26,069 nt of DNA from Candidatus Heimdallarchaeota archaeon (GCA_021399405.1 JAAFKL010000179.1:1-26069); one strand, 5' to 3'; positions 7,998 to 15,870 are shown, numbered from the stretch's first letter. Program-made: numbers and translations. Notes: generated by a model not told the origin, from the sequence alone.

Positions 7998-8257
7998 TCA
8001 AATAAAACATATTCATTCCATTCAATTTGATTCATGGAATATAACCGCTGTATTGATTGAGTAATAATGCTCTTGGTTGGAATAGCTGCACACAGTAATA
8101 GTATTTTATCATCAAATGTGAGTGATGGATTTAATAAAATATTTTTTGCGACTTTGAAAAATATCTCTTCATTTGACTTCATTGAAGCAGCGTGCTCTCT
8201 TCTTTTGGCCATTAACTTGAAATCTTGCCTGGAATTTATTTTTTCTATAATTGACAT
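7985..8257 (-). CDS. Small helical protein of unknown family, second of a tandem pair
   Basis: This 90-residue protein is not one I recognise. It is a clear paralog of the gene just upstream (8268-8546). Both share an 'ASMKS..-I/D-IF' segment, then 'VAKNI.LN..L', then 'IP.K.I...SI..LY' and a C-terminal 'EY'. Here the segments read 'EHAASMKSNEEIFFKVAKNI' and 'IPTKSIITQSIQRLYSMNQ'. It has no signal peptide or membrane helix, so it is probably cytoplasmic and mostly helical. The start is supported by GAGG about 8 nt upstream, which lies in the TGAGGA at the stop of the previous gene, so the pair is probably one operon with coupled translation. Loose possibilities are a binding adaptor or a small regulator, but nothing in the sequence decides. 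Confidence 0.65.
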   Translation of the reverse strand: MSIIEKINSRQDFKLMAKRREHAASMKSNEEIFFKVAKNILLNPSLTFDDKILLLCAAIPTKSIITQSIQRLYSMNQIEWNEYVLFDTYF

Positions 8258-8267
8258 AAGTCATTCC

Positions 8268-8546
8268 TCAACTGAAAGTCTCCAATAACTCTAAATATTC
8301 TTCAATATCAAACCTGTTTGAGTAATATAATTGCTCTATTGATTTCAATATTATTTCCTTTCTTGGAATTGTAGATATTAATTGAATAATCCTCATTTTC
8401 AAGGGTAGTTTCGAATTTAATATGATATTTTTCGCCACAGAAATAAAAATATCATCATCTGACTTCATTGAGGCAGTGTTTTCAAATTCAATAGCCATTT
8501 TATTATAATTTTGAAACTCAAAATTGTTCTCGGTAATTTCTAACAT
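8268..8546 (-). CDS. Small helical protein of unknown family, first of a tandem pair
   Basis: This 92-residue protein is paralogous to its downstream neighbour: 'ENTASMKSDDDIFISVAKNI' and 'IPRKEIILKSIEQLYYSNRF' match segment for segment. The N-terminal 15 residues are unlike the neighbour. It is predicted helical and soluble, with a charged N-terminal half. A TATA-like CTAAATATCA on the minus strand (about 8567-8577) is centred 26 nt before the ATG, fitting a leaderless first gene of a two-gene operon. The conserved protein-level similarity between the two copies, despite different DNA, argues that both are real genes. Function unknown. Confidence 0.65.
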   Translation of the reverse strand: MLEITENNFEFQNYNKMAIEFENTASMKSDDDIFISVAKNIILNSKLPLKMRIIQLISTIPRKEIILKSIEQLYYSNRFDIEEYLELLETFS

Positions 8547-8566
8547 CCTAAATAATATACATACAT

Positions 8567-8577
8567 TTGATATTTAG
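8567..8577 (-). promoter_or_regulatory. TATA-like box of the small-paralog operon
   Basis: On the minus strand this reads ACTAAATATCA and is centred about 26 nt before the ATG at 8546, the spacing expected for a leaderless archaeal mRNA. Confidence 0.4.
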
Positions 8578-8580
8578 TAC

Positions 8581-8900
8581 AATTGTATTTATTTAGTAAA
8601 AATTAGTATAGAAAACAAAACATGGATCTTGTTTTTTTTGCATGATTAGGCTTTGAATATTTAAAAAATAGTTTATTTATATATTTTTTCTAGTTAAATT
8701 AAAAATATTCCCGAGGAACAATGATATCTTTCAATGAAAATTAATTTGTTTGATTTTTATTCTAATTTCTTATTAAAATAGACTGTCGTTGTCAGACGGT
8801 AAAATATCTAACAAAACCTGCCATAGACTTTAGCAATGTATTCTATTATGATTTCAGAATATAGGACGTCTTGCCTTCAGTGTTTTAAATACTACACTAT
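8581..8900. other. Intergenic between divergent genes
   Basis: This holds the promoters of the divergent small-paralog operon and the wHTH/Yip1-like gene. TTTTAAATA at about 8883-8891 is TATA-like but only about 14 nt before ATG 8901. I see no gene. Confidence 0.45.
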
Positions 8901-9734
8901 ATGCCATCATCATCAATTTCTTTCACTACTGTTCCTGGAATTGATGAGGATGTTCTTTTCACTATCTTAGCTCACCCTTTAAGAAGAAAAATTCTAAAAG
9001 AATTACATAGTAATAATACATTATCATTTACTGATATGAACTCGTGGGGAATAAAACCAGGTACACTTTACTTCCACATCAAGGAGTTAAACAATATGAT
9101 CGTTCAAAATTCTGACAAGAAGTATACCTTAACAGAGTTAGGGTTAGAAGTTTGTACTTGGATGTTGGGTAAAAACGGGAGGGTGACAGTCACTAAAATC
9201 GATGCATTTACCTTGTTCGTACAACCATTTTACCCATCATTCAAAGATTCAGTTATTTTAAAGGTAATTCTTGTTATGTTATCAATATTTTCCACCATAT
9301 TCAGTTCTAGAATAGATGCGGTAATTTTAGGACCATTCATATTTCCTCTGGATGAGCTCTCATTTATGACTTCACTTGTTTTAAATCTGATAAGTTTTAT
9401 TATTGAGTTAGCAATCATCTTAGTCATATTATGGTTTTTTGGTTTGAAAACAATTAGATTCAGTTATTTAGTCATTTATTTGATGTTCTCAAATTCTATT
9501 ACATACTTAGGAATCATAATTCTTGTCTTTCTACCATTTAGTATTTCCATTTCACCTATTTTTTGGATAATCTTTGTTTCGGTATCACAAATTTTTGCTA
9601 TTTTGGTGCTGTCAGCCTCGTAAATCTATATAGGTTCTCTAAATCCAGGAAAAGCATTAATTACTGCCTTAATAGTAAGTTATTCAATGTTGGCGTTAAT
9701 ATTTTACCTTTCTTCATCTCCACCATGGCTATAA
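8901..9734 (+). pseudogene. ArsR-like wHTH fused to Yip1-like membrane domain, in-frame TAA
   Basis: Residues about 15-85 form a winged helix-turn-helix of ArsR/HTH-type: 'DEDVLFTILAHPLRRKILKE' and 'GIKPGTLYFHIKELNNMIVQ'. From about residue 118 on there are four or five hydrophobic helices, as in Yip1-like membrane domains. The open frame stops at TAA 9621-9623 after 240 codons. The same frame then goes on for 36 codons, 'GSLNPGKALITALIVSYSML' and more, to a second TAA at 9732-9734. That tail reads like the missing last membrane helix: a Gly/Pro turn followed by an Ala/Leu/Ile-rich helix. I therefore think the true gene is 277 residues and has suffered one nonsense change, or that the base is an error. 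A 240-residue product lacking the last helix may still work. An overlapping frame at 9563-9760 lacks such a helix and is taken as chance. Confidence 0.65.
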
Positions 9735-9961
9735 ATGCAATTGATGAAAGGGATCGATAATCCAGATTGCTATGAAATCAATTCGTATCAAAGATCAATT
9801 TTTCTCAAATAATTAGTTAGACTTTACTTCTTTTCAAAATAATCAAAAGAACACACATAATTTTGACAAGGCAATCATTTTGAATATTTATTTGAAGGAA
9901 TTTTACTTGATAAAATTGGAAATAATTAATGCCAGAGGATATTTGTTATCTTATTTTTATG
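9735..9961. other. Intergenic between convergent genes
   Basis: AT-rich with no recognisable gene, RNA or strong hairpin. Confidence 0.4.
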
Positions 9962-11530
9962 TTAAATTGTATAACTGTCAGTTGTTTCTACATTTTGAGT
10001 AGAGTCGTAAGGTAGATCTGCAACAACATCCACAACAGTTACGGTATGGGTTCCTGTATCAGCAGGATCTACTGTGAAATCAGCAACGCCATTGCTATCA
10101 GTAGTTACTGACATTTGGGTCATAGTACCATCTGGGAATGTCCAGTCGATTGAAACAGTTGCACCACTTACCACACTTCCAGAATTGTCAAGAATTGTAA
10201 CAAAAGCGTCCAATCTATAATATGGGTTCCTACCTCTAATGTAATCTAAATCCCAATCTATACTCGAAACGTATACATACCCATCTCCTGTCGAACCTGC
10301 TAATGTTGTTGCGCTTGCTGGATCTGACTTTGTACCCTCATTTCCGGAAGTATCGACAGCAGATACCTCATATATATATGTAGTATCACTTGTTAGCCCT
10401 GTATCCGAGTATGAGGTTTGTGAGCTTGATATTTGAGCCACATAAACACCATCTCTGTAAACCTTGTAGTAAGAAAGATCAGTTTCAGAGTTTACATCCC
10501 AAATCAGATCAATTTGTGAAAATGAAATGGCTGTAGCTGTGAGCCCAGAAACCTTTGATGGTGGGGTTGTATCATCACCACCTCCAGATCCTGATAAATC
10601 TATGGTCACATCAACTGCATAATGATCAGAACCCGTATCTGCACTGGGAGTATCTCCAACTGTCGATGCAAGGAGCATACTCATTGTGAAATGCTGATTC
10701 ACTGTAATGAAATCGATACGACCGTCAAGATTATTGGCTTGATGCCCATAAGTGTAACCTGGATCAGATGGATTTAGCTCTCTGTAAACATCTAACCAAG
10801 TGTGGATTTCCGATGAAAAGGAACCATATGTTGGGTCGTCCGGTCGTATCATCATGGTAATAGGTCCTACCCCCAAATCACCACGATCTGGAGCTAAGCT
10901 TGGATCCTCCGTATCTATAGGAGAGAAACTATTTAGATCTCCCATATAAATAATTGGTACATCTCCCAACCCATCCATGTAATTAATGATGCCCTCTTGT
11001 TGCATGTCCCTCTTCTCTTCATTTACAGGGTCTCCTGAACAGCATTTAAGATGTGCACCTATAATATGTGTATCATAAGTATTGAGATCAACAACAACAT
11101 CAAAGAAATCATGACTAGGATCATGAGTTGATCCATCATCAAGTGTCAAAAGTGCGATTTGAGTTGTGCTTACAATAGGAAAACGGGTGAATATTGCTTC
11201 CCCAGATGTTTCATACTGAATATCCTGTGTTGTTGCACAAGTATAGGGATCTTCACCAATTCCAGTGAAATAATCATTAAATTCCTGACAGTATTGGTCA
11301 AGTAGAGCATTGTTGTTGTCGTCAAATGCTCCTGTCTCAACTAGAATCGCAATGTCTGGATTTTCTTCTTTTATGACCTGTTTCCAGTCTGCGTTGGATC
11401 CAGATTCTTCAATATTGAATGTCATGAATTTTACTTGCTGTGTTGCAGCATGTGTCTCACCAACATTTACAAAAGCTATTAGAGGTATAATAATTATAAA
11501 AATAAAAGAAATTTTACTGATTTTCTTCAT
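9962..11530 (-). CDS. Secreted endonuclease/exonuclease/phosphatase-family enzyme with FN3 and Ig-like domains
   Basis: I prefer the ATG at 11530, which gives the signal peptide 'MKKISKISFIFIIIIPLIAF' and has a TATA box 26 nt upstream; an ATG at 11569 adds 13 residues. Numbered from 11569, all landmarks of the EEP (DNase I-like) fold are present: FN at 51-52, Glu78 in 'IAILVET', His173 in 'GAHLKCC', Asp211 and Asn213 in 'GDLNS', Asp286 in 'GRIDFI', and Asp315-His316 in 'SDH'. The catalytic set looks complete, so it should be an active metal-dependent phosphodiesterase. A Gly/Ser linker leads to an FN3 domain (about 335-425) and a beta-sandwich of bacterial Ig type (about 432-535) ending at the C-terminus without an anchor. 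It is likely an exported DNase or phosphatase used for scavenging nucleic acid or phosphate. Sphingomyelinase-like activity is an alternative within the same fold. Confidence 0.85.
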   Translation of the reverse strand: MKKISKISFIFIIIIPLIAFVNVGETHAATQQVKFMTFNIEESGSNADWKQVIKEENPDIAILVETGAFDDNNNALLDQYCQEFNDYFTGIGEDPYTCATTQDIQYETSGEAIFTRFPIVSTTQIALLTLDDGSTHDPSHDFFDVVVDLNTYDTHIIGAHLKCCSGDPVNEEKRDMQQEGIINYMDGLGDVPIIYMGDLNSFSPIDTEDPSLAPDRGDLGVGPITMMIRPDDPTYGSFSSEIHTWLDVYRELNPSDPGYTYGHQANNLDGRIDFITVNQHFTMSMLLASTVGDTPSADTGSDHYAVDVTIDLSGSGGGDDTTPPSKVSGLTATAISFSQIDLIWDVNSETDLSYYKVYRDGVYVAQISSSQTSYSDTGLTSDTTYIYEVSAVDTSGNEGTKSDPASATTLAGSTGDGYVYVSSIDWDLDYIRGRNPYYRLDAFVTILDNSGSVVSGATVSIDWTFPDGTMTQMSVTTDSNGVADFTVDPADTGTHTVTVVDVVADLPYDSTQNVETTDSYTI

Positions 11531-11552
11531 GCATGGGTATAAATGATGTTCA

Positions 11553-11560
11553 TTTATAAA
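11553..11560 (-). promoter_or_regulatory. TATA box of the secreted EEP enzyme
   Basis: TTTATAAA is centred about 26 nt before the ATG at 11530. It supports that start and a leaderless mRNA. Confidence 0.5.
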
Positions 11561-11742
11561 ATAGCGCAAAATTATTTTGTTTGCTGATAAAAAGATATTT
11601 GTTTGAAATTATTTAATATTTAATATGTATATTTGTTAATTTTTTTCAAATTATGAAAAAAAGAATAGTTAGACACTTGTAACTCCCTTATAAACTGTTT
11701 AATAAACCACGGTGACACTAATAATGAAAAACTAATCATGAT

Positions 11743-12903
11743 TCATTCAATTTTATTGAGAGGGATTTGATGGATATAATCATCTTCAATATTCCAAGTA
11801 TTTTTAGCAATATAATTCTTATGATAAAAATAATAAAGCAGTGTATTTGGTACATGTAATTGATTCACTTTAAAATAATTAGGAGCTGTATTTTGCCACA
11901 AAAACTTTGCCATCTCAGTAGATGCCAAGGGTGATGCAATCGTTTCGACCACATAATTATCTTTATTGCAATAAATATTACTAAGCAATGGGAGAGATGA
12001 AGATTTGAAGAATTCGATTAGTGTTTTATCATTTAACTCTGAATGTCTACTAAACTTACCAAATATGACCTGAAGATTATTCATACCAAAAAATGATTCA
12101 TCATACAACAAAATACCTCTATATATTATATTTTGCTTGATTTTGGAAAGATATCTTGAAATAACAGAATTTGAAAGATTGTAAGTTTTACTTAAAAATT
12201 TCAAGGGAACTTTAGCATTTATTGTTAACTCTCTTAATAATTTGGCATCTATTTGAGACATTACATACTGCTTGTCTGTTTCATGAACAACAAAGCTTTG
12301 CTCTGATTTTGAAAGATAATTGACCCATAATTTATTTATCAAATAATCTTTAGTATCAATATTTTGATTATTCCAATTTCCACCATTAATAATTTTGCTA
12401 AAATCAGGATAGGAATAGGAATAATTAGAACATGGAAGAATCAGGATCTCTTCAATATTTAACAGATTTCTGATTTCCTGGAGTATTAACTCCATTTTAG
12501 AAACGATCCCCTTTGGGATATCAAACTGGGCATATAAACTGACTGAATTTTTGAAAGATTGACCTCGATAATGGGTGTAAGGATGTTCATCACAAAAATC
12601 TATTAATTTTTTTAGTGATTGGGCATCAGGAATATTATCAAATAACACATTTAAACGGACCAATCCAATACTCGGTGGAAAGTAAGAAGCAACCACTTCA
12701 GATTGAATTCTTAAACCTAACAAGCCATCATTAATTTCTCTATCTGCCCGAATAAATCCATTTACTTTCATATTCATGACACGATCTTTAACTGTAGCAG
12801 GTGCAATCTTAATCTTTTTGCTTAAGCTATTATAGGTTTGAAAGGGATTAATATATAACTCATTAAAGATAAGCTTATCCTTATCATCAAGAATGTATCG
12901 CAT
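11743..12903 (-). CDS. Transcription regulator with two Lrp/AsnC-like halves
   Basis: Two winged-helix units are seen. The first is at residues about 8-55 ('DKDKLIFNELYINPFQTYNS', then 'APATVKDRVMNMKVNGFI'). The second is at about 216-262 ('SQIDAKLLRELTINAKVPLK', then 'SNSVISRYLSKIKQNIIYRG'). Each is followed by about 90-110 residues of alternating strands and helices that could be Lrp-type ligand domains (about 75-160 and 275-360). The whole looks like an internal duplication of an Lrp/AsnC protein, diverged well beyond easy alignment. There is no membrane segment, so it acts in the cytoplasm. It is flanked by genes for secreted proteins, which may be its targets. The start at 12903 is the only ATG near the first helix. 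Confidence 0.7.
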   Translation of the reverse strand: MRYILDDKDKLIFNELYINPFQTYNSLSKKIKIAPATVKDRVMNMKVNGFIRADREINDGLLGLRIQSEVVASYFPPSIGLVRLNVLFDNIPDAQSLKKLIDFCDEHPYTHYRGQSFKNSVSLYAQFDIPKGIVSKMELILQEIRNLLNIEEILILPCSNYSYSYPDFSKIINGGNWNNQNIDTKDYLINKLWVNYLSKSEQSFVVHETDKQYVMSQIDAKLLRELTINAKVPLKFLSKTYNLSNSVISRYLSKIKQNIIYRGILLYDESFFGMNNLQVIFGKFSRHSELNDKTLIEFFKSSSLPLLSNIYCNKDNYVVETIASPLASTEMAKFLWQNTAPNYFKVNQLHVPNTLLYYFYHKNYIAKNTWNIEDDYIHQIPLNKIE

Positions 12904-12935
12904 ACATCAGATCCCTCAATATTTTTTTAGGAACA

Positions 12936-13439
12936 TTAATAGACTTCGGTATCTATACTACCTGTTCCTGAAACTCCACCTGGTGGGTCAAATATGATGC
13001 TCTCAGTAACAAGATAGGGACCACCATTCATCAACAAGATTTTTACATCTATTCTATAATCACCAGATTCCATGGCATAATTATAAAATGTGGTTGAGAA
13101 GGTAAGCTGATTTAATCTAGTGTTTACCCCCAATGCATCATAAACTTGAAAACCGGAAGGCTGAGTCAGGTAAATATAATAATCGAATTGATATCGATTA
13201 GAGCAATATAGATCGACTAATACCTCAGCAAATACATCATCCTCATCACCATCTAAATCAACATCTGCGTAATATGCTGACGCAATACGAATTGAGACGT
13301 ATGGATCACCACATCCAGAACTAGAGGTAATACTATTTGGATTAACACCAGATACAGAAACTGAATTTACAACCACCAATAATAAAATAGTCATAATGAA
13401 TGTATTTTTTGCTCTTGTAAGAAATGTCCCATAATACAT
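12936..13439 (-). CDS. Small secreted protein with EF-hand-like Asp loop
   Basis: The frame is open from 13496, but the ATG at 13439 is preferred: a strong TATA box lies 24 nt before it, and it puts a signal peptide ('RAKNTFIMTILLLVVVNSVS') near the N-terminus. The mature part, about 130 residues, is beta-rich, begins with a 'SSSGCGDPYVSIRIASAYY' segment, and has a 'DVDLDGDEDD' loop that matches the spacing of an EF-hand or dockerin-type calcium loop. Two Cys (in 'GCGD' and 'DLYCSN') could pair outside the cell. I do not recognise the family. It is divergent from the subtilisin-like protease gene and could be a partner or substrate of it, though nothing proves this. The C-terminal half includes 'ESGDYRIDVKILLMNGGPYL', suggesting a beta sandwich. 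Confidence 0.65.
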   Translation of the reverse strand: MYYGTFLTRAKNTFIMTILLLVVVNSVSVSGVNPNSITSSSGCGDPYVSIRIASAYYADVDLDGDEDDVFAEVLVDLYCSNRYQFDYYIYLTQPSGFQVYDALGVNTRLNQLTFSTTFYNYAMESGDYRIDVKILLMNGGPYLVTESIIFDPPGGVSGTGSIDTEVY

Positions 13440-13455
13440 AATACAATTATTTGAA

Positions 13456-13471
13456 GTATATATAAAAATAT
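13456..13471 (-). promoter_or_regulatory. TATA box of the small secreted protein
   Basis: On the minus strand the region reads ATATTTTTATATATAC, centred about 24 nt before the ATG at 13439. It supports the short start. Confidence 0.5.
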
Positions 13472-13661
13472 ATTGTAAATAATCTTGAGATATCAAGCAC
13501 TACACTTGAAAACATGTGCAATAGGTTGAAACTCGAAAATAGAAGTACTAGATTCAGAATTAATTACATATCACTTTTGCAGTTTTTGAAATAAATTAAG
13601 AAACCTTTTTAAAACATAGTTAAAAAAATTCAATATATTGTTTTGAAAATACGAATAAAGC

Positions 13662-13669
13662 AATATAAA
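13662..13669 (+). promoter_or_regulatory. TATA box of the subtilisin-like protease
   Basis: AATATAAA is placed so that transcription would begin near 13692, about 9 nt before ATG 13701. This argues against the in-frame TTG at 13692 as the start. Confidence 0.4.
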
Positions 13670-13700
13670 TCCGAAAGGATAGAATAAAAAGTTGATTAAA

Positions 13701-14687
13701 ATGAATAATAAAAAATTTTTATCATTAATGACAATTTCATTGTTCGTAATTAGCAGTTTAGCCATTGCAGTAACAGTGAGTGCAGAACCTATGGCCTATA
13801 TCACAGTAGGTAGACCTGGAAGTGGTGGTGGTACAACACCACAAACTATCCCCTGGGGAATATCTAGAGTTAATGGTGATACTGCCCAGACAACAGTAGA
13901 CGAATCTGGCGTTAATGTAGCCATTCTTGATACTGGTATTGATGTAACCCATGAGGATTTACAAGGTGTATTTGTTTGGGGATACAGTTTCTACCTAAAA
14001 AACAGAGAAATATCTGGTGCAGAATGTACTATAGCTGACCCAAGTCCATGTAATGATGGACATGGTCATGGAACACATGTAACTGGTACCGTAGCAGCAC
14101 AAAACAATGAAGTAGGTGTATTAGGTGTTGCACCAGATGTTGATATTTATACAATTAAAGTATTATCTGACAGAGGTTCTGGAACATACTCTGCAATCTC
14201 AAATGGTATCATAATTGCAACCAACGGTCCAGATGGACTGCTTGGCACATCAGATGATGCAAATGTAATTTCGATGTCACTTGGTGGTTCTTCTGGAACT
14301 GCAGAATTAGAAGCAGCAATAAATTATGCACTTGATAATGGCGTGGTTATAGTTGCAGCAACTGGAAATGATGGTGCAGACTCTCCAAGCTATCCAGCAG
14401 CATATCCTGGTGTAATGAAGATAGGTGCCATCGATTCCGACAATGTTATTGCTTCTTTTTCAAATAGAGGTGAAGATGTTTTTGCTCCTGGTGTAGATGT
14501 TTTATCCACCACACCTGGTAATAGCTATGCTAGCTGGGCAGGTACCTCAATGGCAACACCACATGCAGCAGGTGTAGTAGCACTTGCATGGGCATCCCAT
14601 CCAACGTATACAAATCAGCAAATCTTCAACCTTGTTGTTGGTACCACAGATAGTTACGATGTAGTTGATGCCTCCCAAGTTGTATAA
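13701..14687 (+). CDS. Secreted subtilisin-like serine protease (S8)
   Basis: The start at ATG 13701 gives a signal peptide 'NKKFLSLMTISLFVISSLAI'; the frame also holds a TTG nine bases upstream. Numbered from the ATG, the triad is Asp77 ('AILDTGID'), His126 ('GHGTHVTGT') and Ser283 ('GTSMATPHAAG'), with the oxyanion Asn223 ('AATGND'). Family S8 is certain and the enzyme looks active. Only about 20 residues separate the signal peptide from the catalytic fold ('PWGISRV'), so the usual I9 propeptide of about 80 residues is missing. There is no C-terminal domain or anchor; 328 residues is the bare catalytic core, so it is likely released. Cys109 and Cys117 flank the loop before the active His and may form a disulfide. 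It lies divergent from a small secreted protein gene. Confidence 0.93.
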   Translation: MNNKKFLSLMTISLFVISSLAIAVTVSAEPMAYITVGRPGSGGGTTPQTIPWGISRVNGDTAQTTVDESGVNVAILDTGIDVTHEDLQGVFVWGYSFYLKNREISGAECTIADPSPCNDGHGHGTHVTGTVAAQNNEVGVLGVAPDVDIYTIKVLSDRGSGTYSAISNGIIIATNGPDGLLGTSDDANVISMSLGGSSGTAELEAAINYALDNGVVIVAATGNDGADSPSYPAAYPGVMKIGAIDSDNVIASFSNRGEDVFAPGVDVLSTTPGNSYASWAGTSMATPHAAGVVALAWASHPTYTNQQIFNLVVGTTDSYDVVDASQVV

Positions 14688-14744
14688 AAATTCAATATAT
14701 TAAAATATTAATCAAATCTATACCAAACATATAATAAAAGCTAG

Positions 14745-14755
14745 TTTAATAATAA
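14745..14755 (+). promoter_or_regulatory. TATA box of the TrmB-like gene
   Basis: TTTAATAATAA is centred about 26 nt before ATG 14776, fitting a leaderless transcript. Confidence 0.4.
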
Positions 14756-14775
14756 CTTATACTTGATATGGTTCA

Positions 14776-15546
14776 ATGAATCTGAATTTAAAGGATATTC
14801 TGAAACTTACTAACAATGAGGAAAAAGTGTATTCCCAATTACTTATCAATCCAGATGCGTCCACTAAAGAAATATCCGAGGTGACTGGTCTTCCTCGAAC
14901 CAGAATCTATGAAATTCTGGCAAAATTGGCTAACAAACTGCTGCTCGAGAAACGTGACAGCAACGGCTACCATGTGGTTCCACCTGGAACAGCAATTGAA
15001 AATATCCAACAGAGCATTAGATCCAAGACAGAGTAGAGGATGGATGCTCTCAATGAACTGGGAGTAAAGCTATCCGAGGTATGGACTGAAGGGGTGGCGG
15101 ATGTGATCAGACCAGGTGTGGAGATTTTTTCCTTTAAAGATATTGAATCGAATTACTTACGGGAACTCAAAAATATTAAATCAAGGGTATTTATAGCTGC
15201 ATCTAATAATACAGGGGGTATAGACTGGAGTAAGAGTGGAGAGGCTTTGGCAAAAACATACTCTGAAAATCTTGATATTCGTTACCTCTATTCAGAAGCA
15301 AAGATGGCAAGTAAAATGGTGTATGCATTTAAACACTATGTACCTTTTTCTAACCTAAAAATCAAGATAAGGGCAAATAAAGAACTAGCATCATCATTTA
15401 TTCTGCTAGATAATAATTTGTATATTTTCTTTATGGGTGCAGATACTGTGGAGACCAAAGTGCTCTCTGTGAATAGTTCCCAGTTGGTCAAGACCTTCGA
15501 ATGGATGTTTTTTAATATGTGGGTATCGGGAAGTGAGGATCTTTGA
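14776..15546 (+). pseudogene. TrmB-family regulator with in-frame TAG at codon 87
   Basis: The first 86 codons encode the TrmB winged helix: 'LTNNEEKVYSQLLINPDAST' followed by 'KEISEVTGLPRTRIYEILAK'. The frame then meets TAG (15034-15036) in the middle of what should be the linker helix ('SIRSKTE' - stop - 'RMDALNELGVKLSEVW') and continues without loss to TGA at 15544-15546. The second part, about 168 residues, has the usual TrmB C-terminal shape, including 'SRVFIAASNNTGGIDWSKSG' and 'NLYIFFMGADTVETK'. Read through, the protein is 256 residues, a normal TrmB length. The stop can be a single-base change of CAG or GAG, a sequence error, or a read-through codon such as pyrrolysine. If split, the first piece could still bind DNA. 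TrmB proteins usually sense sugars or other small ligands. The gene lies just upstream of the heme operon on the same strand, so that operon is a possible target. Confidence 0.75.
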
Positions 15547-15594
15547 TCATGTGACAAGTCTTTTTGGTCATTGCGCTGATAATATTCAAAGATC
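15538..15594 (+). terminator. Possible terminator after the TrmB-like gene
   Basis: GATCTTTGA (15538-15546, holding the TGA stop) and TCAAAGATC (15586-15594) are perfect 9-bp inverted repeats, 39 nt apart, enclosing a T5 run (15561-15565). A stem-loop or a T-run terminator is possible. This is weak evidence. Confidence 0.3.
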
Positions 15595-15832
15595 AAACAA
15601 CATTTTTGAAACTGTTTAATCTAGTATGATCTCTAGATAATTAATTTTTCATTTAATTTCTGATTCTAATGATTTATATTATTGTAAAATATACCCTTAC
15701 AATTACTTCAAATACCCAAAATAACTTATATTCACTAGTATAAATACTAATAAATATCGAAAAAATGATTAATTATTTAATATGAAATTGTCTTTATATT
15801 TAAGTATAATTTACATAGTGTTACAAAATAAC
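15595..15832. other. Intergenic upstream of the heme operon
   Basis: About 240 nt that are strongly AT-rich, with no gene seen. The right end merges with the operon promoter. Confidence 0.45.
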
Positions 15833-15869
15833 CTGTAAATGGTAATTTATATAATAACTGTAATGGTAA
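15833..15869 (+). promoter_or_regulatory. Heme operon promoter with TATA box flanked by direct repeats
   Basis: CTGTAAATGGTAA (15833-15845) and CTGTAATGGTAA (15858-15869) are near-identical direct repeats whose starts are 25 bp apart. Between them lies the TATA element TTTATATAATA (15846-15856), and the second repeat abuts the hemH ATG at 15871. The layout suits a repressor that blocks TBP/TFB on one side and RNA polymerase on the other. GTTAC and GTAA parts just upstream (15820-15838) hint at a further half-site. No such pair was noticed at the other promoters. Confidence 0.55.
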
Positions 15870-15870
15870 A

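Noticed and set aside
8067..8288. Plus-strand open frame opposite the small paralogs
   Set aside because: It is the antisense shadow of two genes that share a conserved protein sequence.
1177..9623. Reassignment of TAA as a sense codon, to explain the in-frame stops of the NUDIX and wHTH/Yip1-like genes
   Set aside because: At least 11 intact genes in the window end in TAA, often just before or overlapping the next start. TAA is clearly a stop here.
9563..9760. Overlapping plus-strand frame after the wHTH/Yip1-like gene, as a possible frameshift continuation
   Set aside because: Its product is Cys/Asn-rich and not membrane-like, while the same-frame reading beyond the TAA gives a good last membrane helix. 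A nonsense change fits better than a frameshift.
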